64,000 bases of DNA from Comamonadaceae bacterium (GTDB taxonomy: Bacteria > Pseudomonadota > Gammaproteobacteria > Burkholderiales > Burkholderiaceae_C): positions 425,357 through 489,356 of the forward strand of contig JAJTEW010000001.1 in the NCBI GenBank assembly GCA_021299875.1. The letters run 5' to 3'. Positions 28,301 through 37,873 of the stretch are shown one piece after another. Position numbers and translations under genes: made by a program. Below the pieces are notes generated by a model that did no database searches, was not told the origin of the DNA, and saw only the letters and a list, made by a program, of their open reading frames with translations. Each line of letters begins with the position of its first letter. The first letter of the stretch is position 1.

Positions 28301-28670
28301 CATGGAAACCGGCTACCAGCGCGGCAAGATCCAAGACGAGTCCATGCACTATGAGATGCTCAAGCACACCGGCGAGTTGCCCATCATCGGCGTCAACACC
28401 TTCCGTAACCCCAAGGGTGATGAAGTCATGGAAACACTGGAACTGGCCCGCTCGACCGAAGAAGAAAAGCAGTCGCAACTCCAGCGCCTGAACGACTTCC
28501 ACGCCCAACACGCTGCCGAATCACCCGCGATGCTCCAACGCTTGCAACAAGCCGTGATCGACAACGGTAACGTGTTCGAAGTGTTGATGGACGCGGTGCG
28601 GGTCTGCTCACTGGGCCAGATCACCAACGCGCTGTTTGAGGTGGGTGGTCAGTACCGGCGCAACATGTGA
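25380..28670 (+). CDS. icmF: Fused isobutyryl-CoA mutase IcmF (B12- and GTPase-domain fusion)
   Basis: 1096 residues, the normal IcmF length. Domains in order: B12-binding domain (about 18-150) with DGH (Asp30-His32) for the lower axial ligand and FGGGGGVI; a MeaI-type G-protein chaperone (about 200-420) with Walker A GTGGAGKS at 211-218, ETSGIGQGD and NKFD (356-359); and the mutase barrel (about 530-1096) with [17 protein letters not shown]. The ANPISQ context and Phe590/Gln735 fit butyryl/isobutyryl-CoA mutases rather than methylmalonyl-CoA mutase. It interconverts isobutyryl-CoA and n-butyryl-CoA using adenosylcobalamin, with the G domain guarding cofactor loading. It stands alone, converging with a BKACE gene 3 bases away. 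Confidence 0.93.
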   Translation: MTDLSAEFKALAEYRPTHKVRFVTAASLFDGHDAAINIMRRILQSMGAEVIHLGHNRSVDEVVTAALQEDAQGIAISSYQGGHNEYFTYMTELLKARGGEHIQVFGGGGGVIVPSEIRMLAEHGVRIFSPEDGQKMGLAGMIGEMVMRCDKDVSPLAPKDVAAIQGHAEMHWRALAQLITALENDKADAKVVAAVREQAATQKVPVLGITGTGGAGKSSLTDELIRRLRLDQDDALRVAVISIDPSRRKSGGALLGDRIRMNAISPWSQGPRVFMRSLATRDFGSEISAALPDVVAACKVAGFDLIVVETSGIGQGDAAIVPHVDVPMYVMTPEFGAASQLEKIDMLDFAEFVAINKFDRKGASDALRDVAKQVQRNKEAWTVPTEHMPVFGTMAARFNDDGVTALYQALKARLAELGMKTTEGRLPVVKVRYSTHQNPVVPSARTRYLAEISDTVRGYKKRAIDQSRLAREIQQLRAAARMLEVGKSGRAKAAEAAIDLAVSREQTQDPTARKLLAQWPDMQKAYAGDEYVVKIRDKEIRTALTTKSLSGTTIRKVALPQYEDDGEVLKWLMLDNVPGSYPYTAGTFAFKREGEDPTRMFAGEGDPFRTNRRFKLVSEGLPAKRLSTAFDSVTLYGNDPDLRPDIYGKIGNSGVNVATLDDMKVLYSGFDLCNPTTSVSMTINGPAPSILAMFMNTAIDQNLDKFKLENGREPTETEAAKIREWVLQNVRGTVQADILKEDQGQNTCIFSTEFSLKVMGDIAQYFVHHDVRNFYSVSISGYHIAEAGANPISQLAFTLSNGFTFVEAYLARGMHIDDFAPNLSFFFSNGMDPEYTVMGRVARRIWAVAMKEKYGANERSQKLKYHIQTSGRSLHAQEIQFNDIRTTLQALIAIYDNCNSLHTNAFDEAITTPTEDSVRRAMAIQMIINREWGLAKNENPSQGAFIIEELTELLEEAVLAEFEKIAERGGVLGAMETGYQRGKIQDESMHYEMLKHTGELPIIGVNTFRNPKGDEVMETLELARSTEEEKQSQLQRLNDFHAQHAAESPAMLQRLQQAVIDNGNVFEVLMDAVRVCSLGQITNALFEVGGQYRRNM

Positions 28671-28673
28671 ACA

Positions 28674-29606
28674 TCAAAAGTTCACCTGATTCCCGCCCTT
28701 GAGCGCCAGCATGCTGCGCGCCTCATCGGGGGTGGCGATCTCCAGGTTCAGGGCTTCCAGCACGGTGCGGATGCGCTGCACCTGCTGCGCGCTGGATTCG
28801 GCCAATTTTCCGGGGCCGATCCACAGCGAATCCTCCAGCCCCACCCGCACGTTCGAACCCATGGCCGCACCGATGCTGGCCAGCGCGATCTGGCCTTTGC
28901 CAGCCCCTAGAATGGACCACTGGTAATCCTTGCCAAACAAGCGGTCGGCTGTGCGGCGCATGTGCATCAGGTCTTCGGGGTGCGGACCGATGCCGCCCAA
29001 AATGCCGAACACCGACTGCACAAACAAGGGGCCCGTCACCAGTCCACGATCGCGGAAGTGCGCCAGGTTGTACAGGTGGCTGATGTCGTAGCACTCGAAC
29101 TCGAAGCGGGTGCCGTTTTCTGTGCCCAAGCGCAAAATCGTTTCAATGTCCTGGTAGGTGTTCTTGAACACCAGGTCGCGGCTTTTTTCCAGGTGCGCCC
29201 GCTCCCAATCGTGCTCAAAATTCTGAAAGCGGTCGAGCATGGGGAACAAACCAAAGTTCATCGATCCCATGTTGAGCGACGCCACCTCGGGCTTGAAGGT
29301 CAGCGCCGGTTGCATGCGCTCGTGCACGGTCATGTGCGGACTGCCCCCCGTGGTCAGGTTGATGACGGCGTTGGTGTGGGCCTTGATCTTTTGCAAAAAC
29401 GGTACAAAAAAAGCCGGGTCTTGCGAGGGGCGGCCGTCTGCTGGATCACGGGCGTGCAGGTGCAAGATGGCCGCGCCCGCCTCGGCCGCGGCAATGGCCG
29501 CATCGGCGATCTCGTCGGCCGTCACCGGCAAATGCGGCGACATGCTGGGCGTGTGAATGGCCCCGGTGGGGGCGCAGGTGATGATGACTTTGCGCGCTTG
29601 ACTCAT
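28674..29606 (-). CDS. Beta-keto acid cleavage enzyme (BKACE family)
   Basis: 310 residues, Zn-dependent TIM barrel of the former DUF849 family. These enzymes condense a beta-keto acid with acetyl-CoA to give acetoacetate and a new acyl-CoA; the founding member is the 3-keto-5-aminohexanoate cleavage enzyme of lysine fermentation. Visible signatures are ITCAPTGAIHTPSMSPHLPVT (start), AILHLHARDPADGRPSQ with the zinc HLH pair, INLTTGGSP, and VGLEDSLWIG near the end. I cut a 62-residue upstream extension that reads through unlikely sequence. No partner genes for a specific substrate are adjacent, so the keto acid is unknown. Confidence 0.85.
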   Translation of the reverse strand: MSQARKVIITCAPTGAIHTPSMSPHLPVTADEIADAAIAAAEAGAAILHLHARDPADGRPSQDPAFFVPFLQKIKAHTNAVINLTTGGSPHMTVHERMQPALTFKPEVASLNMGSMNFGLFPMLDRFQNFEHDWERAHLEKSRDLVFKNTYQDIETILRLGTENGTRFEFECYDISHLYNLAHFRDRGLVTGPLFVQSVFGILGGIGPHPEDLMHMRRTADRLFGKDYQWSILGAGKGQIALASIGAAMGSNVRVGLEDSLWIGPGKLAESSAQQVQRIRTVLEALNLEIATPDEARSMLALKGGNQVNF

Positions 29607-29806
29607 GAACCGTCTCCAAAAAATGGTGGCCCAACCCCTGTAGGCTGGGTTTGAGCCACAGCATGCCTGAGCCGCGAGCACGGCGAGGTCACCAAGGCAA
29701 CATGACACAGTCCGGTCACACCCGGGCCACGCGATTGCAGCAAAATGGCCAAGACGCACCCAGCATGGGGAGCGCCACATGGCCCGACACACCGTTCAGG
29801 AATCTT

Positions 29807-31315
29807 ATGCAGCACCTGCCACCGTTCATCGCCCCTTCTGAACACCAAGATGCCGAAAGCGCCTTGGCACAAATCCAGCACATTTACCAGCACAGCGTGA
29901 ACCACCTGCGCCTGGCCATGCGCGAGTTTGTCGCAGGCGCCGACATGGCAGGCACGCGGGTTCGGGCGTTTTACCCTTTTGTGCGAGTGCAGGTTACCAG
30001 CGCCAACCGCAAAAGCGCGGGGCTGGACAGCCGCTTGAGCTATGGCTTTGTGGCCGAGCCTGGCCGCTTTGAAACCACCCTGACCCGGCCTGACCTGTTT
30101 GCCTATTACATCCGCCAGCAGTTGACGCTGCTGCTGCAAAACCACGGCGTGAGCCTGCAGGTGGGCACCAGCAACCAGCCGATTCCGATCCACTTTTCTT
30201 TCGCTGACGACGAGCACATGGAAGGCAGCCTGAGCCGCGAGCGGCAGGCCCAGATGCGCGAGGTGTTTGACCTGCCCGACTTGGCCGCCATGGACGACGG
30301 GATTGCCAATGGCACGCACGAACCAGCAGCCTCCGAGGCCAGGCCGTTGTCGCTGTTCACTGCGCCGCGCATCGACTATTCGCTGCAGCGCCTGCGCCAC
30401 TACACCGGCACCTCGCCACGCTGGTTTCAAAACTATGTGTTGTTCACCAATTACCAGTTTTACATCGACGAATTCATCGCCTTGGGCCGCGCCGAAATGC
30501 TCAACCCCCACAGCGAGTACGTCGCCTTTGTCGAGCCCGGCAACTTGGTGACGCGCCGCGTGGGTCTGCCTGCTGAAGAGGTGGACGCCCTGGGCCAAAC
30601 ACCGCCGCGCCTGCCGCAAATGCCGGGCTACCACTTGGTGCGCAAGGGCCACAGCGGCATCACCATGGTCAACATCGGCGTGGGGCCCGCCAACGCCAAG
30701 ACCATCACCGACCACATCGCCGTGCTGCGCCCGCACGCCTGGCTGATGCTGGGCCACTGCGCGGGCCTGCGCACCACGCAACAGCTGGGCGACTACGTGC
30801 TGGCCCATGCCTATGTGCGCGAAGACCATGTGCTGGACGAAGAGCTGCCACTGTGGGTGCCCATTCCGGCGCTGGCCGAAATCCAGGTGGCTCTCGAAAA
30901 AGCCGTGGCCGAAGTCACCGGCTGTGAAGGCCCAGAGCTCAAACGCTTCATGCGCACCGGCACCGTGGCCAGCACCGACAACCGCAACTGGGAACTGCTG
31001 CCCACCAGCAACGTGGCCAGCACGCCGCAACGACGTTTCAGCCAAAGTCGCGCCGTGGCCCTGGACATGGAGAGCGCCACCATAGCTGCCAACGGCTTTC
31101 GCTTTCGAGTGCCCTACGGCACCTTGCTGTGCGTGAGCGACAAACCACTGCACGGCGAGATCAAACTGCCGGGCATGGCCAACCACTTTTACCGCGAACG
31201 CGTCAACCAGCACCTGCAAATCGGTATCCGCACCGTCAGCTTGCTGCGCAGCGCCGGCCCTGAACAACTGCACAGCCGCAAGCTGCGCAGCTTTGCCGAA
31301 GTGGCCTTCCAATAA
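29807..31315 (+). CDS. amn: AMP nucleosidase
   Basis: 502 residues with the two-domain Amn layout: an N-terminal AMP nucleosidase domain (about 10-180, with RAFYPFVRVQVTSA and NQPIPIHFSF) and a C-terminal nucleoside phosphorylase-like domain (about 270-490, with GHSGITMVNIGVGPANAKTITDHIAVLRP and LDMESATIAANGFRF). It hydrolyses AMP to adenine and ribose 5-phosphate, balancing the adenylate pool. The ATG at 29807 has AGGA six bases upstream and matches the family N-terminus. A longer in-frame reading starts at 29651 but is improbable. Confidence 0.92.
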   Translation: MQHLPPFIAPSEHQDAESALAQIQHIYQHSVNHLRLAMREFVAGADMAGTRVRAFYPFVRVQVTSANRKSAGLDSRLSYGFVAEPGRFETTLTRPDLFAYYIRQQLTLLLQNHGVSLQVGTSNQPIPIHFSFADDEHMEGSLSRERQAQMREVFDLPDLAAMDDGIANGTHEPAASEARPLSLFTAPRIDYSLQRLRHYTGTSPRWFQNYVLFTNYQFYIDEFIALGRAEMLNPHSEYVAFVEPGNLVTRRVGLPAEEVDALGQTPPRLPQMPGYHLVRKGHSGITMVNIGVGPANAKTITDHIAVLRPHAWLMLGHCAGLRTTQQLGDYVLAHAYVREDHVLDEELPLWVPIPALAEIQVALEKAVAEVTGCEGPELKRFMRTGTVASTDNRNWELLPTSNVASTPQRRFSQSRAVALDMESATIAANGFRFRVPYGTLLCVSDKPLHGEIKLPGMANHFYRERVNQHLQIGIRTVSLLRSAGPEQLHSRKLRSFAEVAFQ

Positions 31316-31363
31316 GACGCTCCGGCGTCATGGTTTCCCCATTTTTTGTGACACAGTCCTGCC

Positions 31364-32305
31364 ATGCACATCCTTTTCATTGCCGACCCCCTCGAGTCCT
31401 TCAAGATTTACAAGGACACCACGTTTTCGATGATGCGTGAAGCGCAAAAGCGCGGTCACCAAGTGGTGGCCTGCCAGATGACCGATGTGCGCTGGCAGCA
31501 AGGCGAGGCCGTGTCGGCCCAGGTGCGCGACATCACGCTCACCGGACAAGCCGACACTTGGTTCACCCAGACCGCGCCACGCCGAGCGTCTCTGAAAGAC
31601 TTTGACGCCGTCATCATGCGCACCGACCCGCCCTTTGACAGCGAATACTTTTACGCGACGCACCTGCTGAGCCAAGCCGAGCGAGAAGGCGCTAAAGTTT
31701 TTAACAGCCCAGCCGCCTTGCGCAACCACCCCGAAAAACTCGCGATCCTGGAGTTTCCGCAGTTCATCGCCCCTACGCTGGTCACGCGCAGCGAAGCCGA
31801 CATCCGCGCTTTCCATGCCACGCACGGCACCATCATCTTGAAGCCCCTGGACGGCATGGGCGGGATGGGCATCTTCAAAGTGGGGGCCGACGGCCTGAAC
31901 CTGGGCGCGATCATCGAAACGCTCAACCTGGGCGGTGCGCAGACCGTGATGGTGCAAAAGTTTTTACCCGGCATCGCGCAAGGCGACAAGCGGGTGCTCT
32001 TGATTGGCGGCAAGCCGGTGCCGTTTTGCCTGGCCCGCATTCCGCAAGGCGGCGAGGTGCGCGGCAACCTGGCAGCTGGCGGCAAGGGTGTGGCGCAACC
32101 GATCTCGGCACGCGACCGCGAAATCGCCGAAGCCCTGGGCCCGGTATTGTTTGCTCGCGGGCTGATGTTGGTGGGTCTGGACATCATTGGCGAGAACCTC
32201 ACCGAGATCAATGTGACCAGCCCGACCTGCTTTCAGGAAATCACCGACCAGATGGGCTGCGATGTGGCGGCGCTTTTCATGGACGCGGTAGCGCAAAATC
32301 TCTGA
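31364..32305 (+). CDS. gshB: Glutathione synthetase
   Basis: 313 residues, the normal size of bacterial GshB. It joins gamma-glutamylcysteine to glycine using ATP. Segments LFIADPLESFKIYKDTTFSMM (start), MRTDPPFDSEYFYATHLL, LKPLDGMGGMGIFKV (ATP-grasp loop) and ITEINVTSPTCFQEI-like NLTEINVTSPTCFQEIT identify it. gshA is not adjacent. It is 48 bases downstream of amn in the same direction and may share its transcript. Confidence 0.95.
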   Translation: MHILFIADPLESFKIYKDTTFSMMREAQKRGHQVVACQMTDVRWQQGEAVSAQVRDITLTGQADTWFTQTAPRRASLKDFDAVIMRTDPPFDSEYFYATHLLSQAEREGAKVFNSPAALRNHPEKLAILEFPQFIAPTLVTRSEADIRAFHATHGTIILKPLDGMGGMGIFKVGADGLNLGAIIETLNLGGAQTVMVQKFLPGIAQGDKRVLLIGGKPVPFCLARIPQGGEVRGNLAAGGKGVAQPISARDREIAEALGPVLFARGLMLVGLDIIGENLTEINVTSPTCFQEITDQMGCDVAALFMDAVAQNL

Positions 32306-32328
32306 AAAAAACCCAGCGCGCAAGCGTG

Positions 32329-33033
32329 TCAAGGGAACTTTTCAGGGGTCCATCTCAACCCGAATGACAACCAGTTTTGTGATGACCTCCAGCCTAGGGG
32401 CGCCCCCCAGGTGGTGTCGACTTGCAACCTGTCCGGCACCACCTGGTAGCGCAGACCGGTTTGCCAAAAGGGTTGTTGTCGGTCGTTGCCAAAGGTTTCG
32501 CCAATCCACATCCATCTCTGATGGAGCTGCATCTCCAAGCCCATGCCCCAGGTCAACTGGTCTTGTCCACTGGCGCGATCCCGAGACCAGCCCAAATTGG
32601 TATGTGTCACCCAGCGCCCATTCCCAAAAGACACCGACACGGGCACATACAGGTAAGTCTGCCCCTGCTCCACCCCTGCAGGGGCATGCGGGCGCTGCCG
32701 AAGATGGCCAAGCGCCACACCCGCACCCCAGCCATCGGCGGGCAGGCTTTTGAACAGTGTTTTGATCTGCACCACAACATCGGTGCTTTGCGCTGGGTCT
32801 GCCCCTCGCAGCGCAGCCCCACCGGCCGTGATCTCCAGATTGCCCGTGGGGTTACAAGCAGGGAGCGCCCAGTTCTCGCTGCGGTCCGAATACCGGCGCG
32901 ACCAAGTTTCGACCTGGCAACTGCCAGCGGTGGTCAGGCGCGCATCGTCAGTGATGAAAGGCCGCGCCGCCCAGGCAGCGGCAGGCCAGCACAACACCAA
33001 ACACAGTGCTTTGACGGTCAAACGCATCAACAT
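32329..33033 (-). CDS. Hypothetical secreted protein, probable outer-membrane beta-barrel
   Basis: 234 residues. It begins with a clear signal peptide (MLMRLTVKALCLVLCWPAAAWA, cut near residue 22). The rest is rich in alternating aromatic and polar residues typical of beta strands (YLYVPVSVSFGN, WVTHTNLGWSRD, LTWGMGLEMQLHQRWMWIGETFG), and ends ...LSFGLRWTPEKFP, a strand-like C-terminus as in outer-membrane proteins. RPFITDDARLTTAGSCQVETW after the cleavage site recalls a widespread but uncharacterised family of predicted barrels. No function can be assigned. It converges with gshB (23 bases). Confidence 0.7.
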   Translation of the reverse strand: MLMRLTVKALCLVLCWPAAAWAARPFITDDARLTTAGSCQVETWSRRYSDRSENWALPACNPTGNLEITAGGAALRGADPAQSTDVVVQIKTLFKSLPADGWGAGVALGHLRQRPHAPAGVEQGQTYLYVPVSVSFGNGRWVTHTNLGWSRDRASGQDQLTWGMGLEMQLHQRWMWIGETFGNDRQQPFWQTGLRYQVVPDRLQVDTTWGAPLGWRSSQNWLSFGLRWTPEKFP

Positions 33034-33076
33034 GTGGCCATCTTACCGAGCCATTGTGACAAGTCGGTGCCAGGGC

Positions 33077-33844
33077 TCAGGCGCCTAACAGGTCACCCTC
33101 TGCAAAGGTGTGCAATTGACCTGGCTTCATGGCTTGCCAAGTTTCGTCGGTCGTCAAGGGGGCCGTGACCACCAGCGCCACCCGGTCGGTCTCGCGGGTG
33201 CAGTCGGCAAAATTCATGCTCAGGTCTTCGTCGCTGAGCGTGGCCCGGCTGAATGGGTGCTTGCGCAACACATAGTGCAGGTTGGTGCTGGCGTGTGCCC
33301 ACAGCGCTTGGCCGTTGGACAGCAAAAAATTGAAGGTGCCGTGGCGGGCAATTTGGGGCACCAGCTCGCGCAAGGTGCAGCTGAGCTCTTGCACGCTGGG
33401 CACGCTGGCGTGTGACTTGGCCAGCTCCTGCATGAGCCAGCAAAACGCCCACTCGCTGTCGGTTTGGCCCACGGGCTTGAAGCTGCCATGCAGGCGCGGC
33501 GCAAAATCCACCAAATCACCGTTGTGCGCAAACACCCAGTAACGTCCCCACAGCTCGCGCACAAAGGGGTGACAGTTTTCCAGGCTCACCTCACCTTGTG
33601 TGGCCTTGCGGATGTGGGCGATGACGTTTTGGCTTTTGATCGGGTAGCGCCGAATCAGCTCGGCAACAGGCGAGCTGCTGGCACTTTGGTGGTCCACAAA
33701 ATGGCGCAGGCCTTGGCCTTCAAAAAAAGCGATGCCCCAACCGTCACCATGGTGGTCGGTGAGGCCGCCGCGCTGCGCAAAACCACTGAAGCTGAAGGTG
33801 ATGTCGGTCGGGGTGTTGGCGTTCATGCCGAGGAGTTGGCACAT
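33077..33844 (-). CDS. Class II glutamine amidotransferase (YafJ-like)
   Basis: 255 residues. After Met removal Cys2 (MCQLLGMNANTP) becomes the N-terminal nucleophile of the class II glutaminase fold. FAQRGGLTDHHGDGWGIAFFE, VIAHIRKATQG, NCHPFVRELWGRYWVFAHNGDL and TDSEWAFCWLM match GATase_4/YafJ proteins. No synthetase domain is fused, so it may act alone or with an unknown partner; E. coli YafJ has no assigned reaction. The Cys2 requirement fixes the start at 33844 and excludes the longer in-frame reading. A small membrane-protein gene lies 17 bases upstream on the same strand. Confidence 0.87.
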   Translation of the reverse strand: MCQLLGMNANTPTDITFSFSGFAQRGGLTDHHGDGWGIAFFEGQGLRHFVDHQSASSSPVAELIRRYPIKSQNVIAHIRKATQGEVSLENCHPFVRELWGRYWVFAHNGDLVDFAPRLHGSFKPVGQTDSEWAFCWLMQELAKSHASVPSVQELSCTLRELVPQIARHGTFNFLLSNGQALWAHASTNLHYVLRKHPFSRATLSDEDLSMNFADCTRETDRVALVVTAPLTTDETWQAMKPGQLHTFAEGDLLGA

Positions 33845-33861
33845 GGTGTTGTCTTTCGGGG

Positions 33862-34095
33862 TCAACGCTGGGCCCATCGACGGCGCTGCACATCGCGCCA
33901 CAGGCGAATGGCCAGCACCACCAGGGGCATGGTGTGCAAGAAAAAGTCAAAGATGTCGATGGGTTGGCTCAAACTGCCGTTCAAAAGCAGGCGCCATTTT
34001 TCGATCAGGTGCGGCTCGGGCACAAAGGGGGCCCCCGCCAAGTAAACGGCCACGGCCACCAACCACCATTTCGGGATCCGGTCTATCCAGCGCAT
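33862..34095 (-). CDS. Small hypothetical membrane protein
   Basis: 77 residues with two hydrophobic segments (about 8-25 and 48-64) and a basic C-terminal tail (RLWRDVQRRRWAQR). A strong ribosome site AGGAG sits seven bases before the ATG, which argues that this short gene is real. It is followed after 17 bases by the YafJ-like gene, so the two are probably cotranscribed. I do not recognise the family; function unknown. Confidence 0.65.
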   Translation of the reverse strand: MRWIDRIPKWWLVAVAVYLAGAPFVPEPHLIEKWRLLLNGSLSQPIDIFDFFLHTMPLVVLAIRLWRDVQRRRWAQR

Positions 34096-34279
34096 GGCGC
34101 TCTCCTAAAACACCTATTTTCAGGCATGCACGATGGCGCCCCTTGGCTATGCAAACTCTGCACCTCCAGTCGGAGTCCACCCTGTGGGCGATGGGCGTAG
34201 CACATGCCCTCAAGCCATCGCCCGGGAGTGGACTCCAACAAAGCGGCATGTGCGTGAACGGCGCACGGCACACGTCAAC

Positions 34280-34308
34280 AAAAACGGCTCCCGAGGGAGC
34301 CGTTTTTT
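34280..34308. terminator. Bidirectional rho-independent terminator
   Basis: ACGGCTCCC (34284-34292) and GGGAGCCGT (34295-34303 region) form a near-perfect GC-rich stem, flanked by an A-run on the left and TTTTTT on the right. With T-runs on both strands it can stop transcription both ways; it lies 22 bases beyond the stop of glcB and upstream of the small membrane protein gene. Confidence 0.85.
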
Positions 34309-34330
34309 CAAGCATCCGGACTGCCCAAAA

Positions 34331-36562
34331 TCAGGCCGCCTTGACCTTCAAACGCCAAGCGTGAAGCAACGGCTCGGTGTAGCCGCTGGGTTGGGCCTTG
34401 CCTTTGAACACCAAATCGCAAGCCGCTTTGTAGGCCGCCGACTTGGCGAAGTTGCCCGCCATGGGTTGGTAGGCTGCGTCGCCCGCGTTTTGCGCATCCA
34501 CCACAGCGGCCATGCGCTCCATGGTTTGCTTGACTTGCTTTTCGGTCACCACGCCATGGTGCATCCAGTTGGCCATGTGTTGGCTGCTGATGCGCAAAGT
34601 GGCGCGGTCTTCCATCAGGCCCACGCCGTTGATGTCGGGCACTTTGGAGCAACCCACGCCTTGGTCGACCCAACGCACCACATAACCCAAAATGCCTTGG
34701 GCGTTGTTGTCGAGTTCTTTTTGCTTGTCTTCAGCCGACCAATTCGCGGCGTCTTTGGCCACCACAGGGAACTGCAAGAGCTTGCTCAGCGTTTCGTCGC
34801 GCTGGGCTTTGGCGTCTTGTTTGGCCACCGCCTTTTCCATCTGTTTTTGCAATGCGGGCACATCCACTTGGTGGTAATGCATGGCGTGCAACGTGGCCGC
34901 GGTGGGGCTGGGCACCCAGGCGGTGTTGGCACCCGCCATGGGGTGACCAATCTTGGCTTTGAGCATGTCGGCCATCAGGTCGGGCATGGCCCACATGCCT
35001 TTGCCGATCTGGGCGCGGCCGCGCAAACCGCAGGCCAAGCCCACATTCACGTTGTTCTTTTCGTAGGCCGCCAACCACACGCTGTTCTTGATGTCGCCCT
35101 TGCACATGACGGGACCGGCCAACATGCAGGTGTGCATTTCGTCGCCGGTGCGGTCCAAAAAGCCGGTGTTGATGAAGGCCACACGGCTCTTGGCGGCGGC
35201 GATACAGGCTTTCAAGTTGGCGCTGGTGCGGCGCTCTTCGTCCATGATGCCCAGCTTGACTGTGGCGGGCTTCAGACCGAGGGCTTTTTCAACGCGGCCA
35301 AACAACTCGTCGGCGAACGCCACTTCGGCGGGGCCGTGCATTTTGGGCTTGACGATGTAGACGCTGCCCGTGCGGCTGTTGCGCAAGGGGTGCGAAGACT
35401 TTTTCTGCAAGTCGACCAGGGCGCAGGTCACAGTGATCATCGCGTCCAAAATGCCCTCTGGGATCTCTTGGCTGCTGCCGTCAGCGGCTTTATAGAGAAT
35501 GGCGGGGTTGGTCATCAGGTGACCGACGTTGCGCACGAACATGAGCGAGCGGCCGTGCAACTTGACGGTGCCTTTGCCCGCAGGTTTGGTGTAATCGCGG
35601 TCACCGTTCATGGTGCGGGTGAAGGTCTGGCCGCCCTTGTTCACTTCTTCGCTCAGGCTGCCTTGCAAAATGCCCAGCCAGTTGGCGTAGGCCAACACTT
35701 TGTCGTCTGCGTCGACGGCGGCCACCGAGTCTTCCAAATCCAAAATCGTGGACAAGGCGCTTTCAGCGATCAGGTCGGACACGCCAGCCGGGTCGGTCTT
35801 GCCAATCGGCGTGGTCTTGTTGATCTGCAGATCCAGGTGCAGACCGTTGTGCACGAACAGAACGGATGCCGGGGCCTTGGCGTCACCGGTATAGCCTACG
35901 AACTGTTTGGCATGGGCCAGTGTGGCATTTTTGCCATTGGCCAAGGTCACGACCAACTTGCCGGCCTTGACGGCGTAGCCTTTGCTGCCCACGTGCGAGC
36001 CGGTCTTCAGCGGTGCGCAGCGGTCGAGCACGTTGCGGCAGTAGGCTATGACTTTGGCGCCGCGCTTGGGGTTGTAGCCCGAGCCTTTTTCGCAACCCTC
36101 GGCCTCGCTGATGGCATCGGTGCCATACAGCGCGTCGTACAAACTGCCCCAACGCGCGTTGGCGGCGTTCAAGGCATAGCGTGCGTTCAAAATGGGCACC
36201 ACCAATTGAGGGCCGGCCAATTTGGCCAATTCGGCGTCCACGTTGGCGGTGGTGGCTTGGGCGTTCTTGGGCTCGGGCACCAGATAGCCGATTTGGGCGA
36301 GGTATTTGCAGTAGGCCTTCATGGCCTTGTCACCCACCACAGGGCCCGGGTTGGCGGTGTGCCATTGGTCCATGGCGGTCTGAATGCGGTCGCGCTCGGC
36401 CAGCAAGGCGATATTTTTGGGCGCCAAATCGGCCACGATGTCGTTGAAGCCTTGCCAAAACTTGTCTGGGTTCACCCCGGTGGCGGGCAGCATTTGGTCG
36501 TTGATGAAATTCAGCAAGGGGTTGGCCACTTGCAGGTTGTGGATCGCGGTGCGTGCAGTCAT
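34331..36562 (-). CDS. glcB: Malate synthase G
   Basis: 743 residues, close to the 723 of E. coli GlcB. It condenses glyoxylate with acetyl-CoA to malate in glyoxylate and glycolate use. Diagnostic parts are [25 protein letters not shown], the catalytic-core strands [15 protein letters not shown] and [27 protein letters not shown] (catalytic Glu/Asp region), [17 protein letters not shown] and [15 protein letters not shown]. The G isoform carries the extra alpha/beta domain, seen here around residues 130-260. The start at 36562 (MTARTAIHN) matches the family; 19 further upstream codons do not. A palindrome lies about 95 bases upstream. Confidence 0.96.
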   Translation of the reverse strand: MTARTAIHNLQVANPLLNFINDQMLPATGVNPDKFWQGFNDIVADLAPKNIALLAERDRIQTAMDQWHTANPGPVVGDKAMKAYCKYLAQIGYLVPEPKNAQATTANVDAELAKLAGPQLVVPILNARYALNAANARWGSLYDALYGTDAISEAEGCEKGSGYNPKRGAKVIAYCRNVLDRCAPLKTGSHVGSKGYAVKAGKLVVTLANGKNATLAHAKQFVGYTGDAKAPASVLFVHNGLHLDLQINKTTPIGKTDPAGVSDLIAESALSTILDLEDSVAAVDADDKVLAYANWLGILQGSLSEEVNKGGQTFTRTMNGDRDYTKPAGKGTVKLHGRSLMFVRNVGHLMTNPAILYKAADGSSQEIPEGILDAMITVTCALVDLQKKSSHPLRNSRTGSVYIVKPKMHGPAEVAFADELFGRVEKALGLKPATVKLGIMDEERRTSANLKACIAAAKSRVAFINTGFLDRTGDEMHTCMLAGPVMCKGDIKNSVWLAAYEKNNVNVGLACGLRGRAQIGKGMWAMPDLMADMLKAKIGHPMAGANTAWVPSPTAATLHAMHYHQVDVPALQKQMEKAVAKQDAKAQRDETLSKLLQFPVVAKDAANWSAEDKQKELDNNAQGILGYVVRWVDQGVGCSKVPDINGVGLMEDRATLRISSQHMANWMHHGVVTEKQVKQTMERMAAVVDAQNAGDAAYQPMAGNFAKSAAYKAACDLVFKGKAQPSGYTEPLLHAWRLKVKAA

Positions 36563-36654
36563 GAAAACCTCTGGGGTCAAGTCAAAAAAACGGGGGTGGC
36601 CTCTGCTCAAAGCAAACAAGCTGCTGTGAGGACCATGGGTTCAAACACTCTATT

Positions 36655-36666
36655 CTAAATTTAGAC
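36655..36666. promoter_or_regulatory. AT-rich palindrome upstream of glcB
   Basis: TCTAAATTTAGA is a perfect 12-base palindrome in the 286-base divergent gap between glcB (minus) and the HMG-CoA lyase gene (plus), 93 bases before the glcB start. It stands out against GC-rich surroundings and may be an operator or promoter element. No regulator gene is adjacent. Confidence 0.35.
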
Positions 36667-36848
36667 GTTGATAAACCCGCCAGATCTTCATAGACCCATG
36701 ACTTTTAAGCACAAATACATGCGCGCTCGGCATGGCCATGGGCCCTCGCTGGGGATCCATAACAAACCACAGTGCCTCCACGCCCGCACAGGCCCAGCGG
36801 TCGCAGGGCGTCACAGGCCCCCGCTGCGCACTGCGGTTTAATTCAGGC

Positions 36849-37790
36849 ATGACACGCCCTGACCTGCACGTTTTGCACCCAGAAGTCCTGATCAGCGAAG
36901 TCGGACCACGCGATGGCCTGCAGTCGGTCAAGGCCACCATGCCCACCGCCGACAAACTGCGCTGGATCGATGCGCTGGCCGCAGCCGGGCTGCGCGAAAT
37001 CGAAGTGGCCTCCTTTGTGCCCGCCACGCTGCTGCCTCAAATGGCCGACGCCGCGCAAGTGGTGCAGCACGCGCTACGCCACAGCGGCGTGCGCATCATG
37101 GCCTTGGTGCCCAACTTGCGCGGCGCGCAGGCCGCCCTGGCTGCGGGTGCTCAAAAGCTCACCCTGCCGGTATCGGCCAGCCCTGCGCATTCGCTGGCCA
37201 ATGTGCGCAAAACGCCAGAGGCCATGGTCGAAGAAGTCAAAGCGATTTTGCGCCTGCGCGACGAGATTGCGCCCGGCGTGCCGGTGGAAGTCGGCATGTC
37301 CACCGCCTTTGGCTGCACCTTACAGGGCCCTGTACCCGAGGGCGATGTGCTGCGGCTGGCGGCGCAACTGGCGCAGGCGGGGGTGGATGAAATCGGCCTG
37401 TCGGACACCACCGGCATGGCCAACCCGGCGCAGGTCACGCGCTTGTTCACAGCGCTGTTCAGCGAGATTGGCCACTTCACGGGCGCGGCCCACATGCACA
37501 ACACCCGGGGCTTGGGCCTGGCCAATTGCTTGGCCGCTTACGAGTCGGGCGTGCGCACGTTTGACAGCTCGCTCGGCGGTTTGGGTGGCTGCCCCTATGC
37601 GCCAGGGGCTTCGGGCAATGTGGTGACCGAAGACCTGGTCTTCATGTTCGAGGCCATGGGCGTGAACACGGGCGTTGACTTGGTCAAACTCATGGCCGCT
37701 CGCGAGCCTTTGAGAGCCGGGCTGCCCGGCGAGCCGCTGTATGGCATGACCCCTGAGGCGGGGCTGCCCAAAGGCTGGCAAGGCCGGTGA
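36849..37790 (+). CDS. mvaB: Hydroxymethylglutaryl-CoA lyase
   Basis: 313 residues, HMGL-like TIM barrel of the DRE-TIM family. It splits HMG-CoA to acetyl-CoA and acetoacetate, the last step of leucine breakdown. The N-terminal EVGPRDGLQSVKA carries the catalytic Arg and metal Asp; EIEVASFVPATLLPQMAD, VSASPAHSLANVRKT, GLSDTTGMANPAQV, HMHNTRGLGLANCLAA (metal His pair) and the signature loop GLGGCPYAPGASGN with the catalytic Cys are all intact. The ATG at 36849 removes a 39-residue extension without homology. The rest of the leucine pathway is not in the window. Confidence 0.93.
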   Translation: MTRPDLHVLHPEVLISEVGPRDGLQSVKATMPTADKLRWIDALAAAGLREIEVASFVPATLLPQMADAAQVVQHALRHSGVRIMALVPNLRGAQAALAAGAQKLTLPVSASPAHSLANVRKTPEAMVEEVKAILRLRDEIAPGVPVEVGMSTAFGCTLQGPVPEGDVLRLAAQLAQAGVDEIGLSDTTGMANPAQVTRLFTALFSEIGHFTGAAHMHNTRGLGLANCLAAYESGVRTFDSSLGGLGGCPYAPGASGNVVTEDLVFMFEAMGVNTGVDLVKLMAAREPLRAGLPGEPLYGMTPEAGLPKGWQGR

Positions 37791-37873
37791 GTCGGGTGAG
37801 TCCCCACATGGATGGAGGCAATCGACCTGTTTTGCAGCCAGATTACAACCCAACACCCGCATAATCGGGTTGT

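Noticed and set aside
29603..31312. 569-codon minus-strand open frame
   Set aside because: Shadow of amn, which has clear family motifs on the plus strand.
34133..36658. 841-codon plus-strand open frame
   Set aside because: Antisense shadow of glcB in GC-rich DNA; Gly/His/Val-biased composition and no motif.
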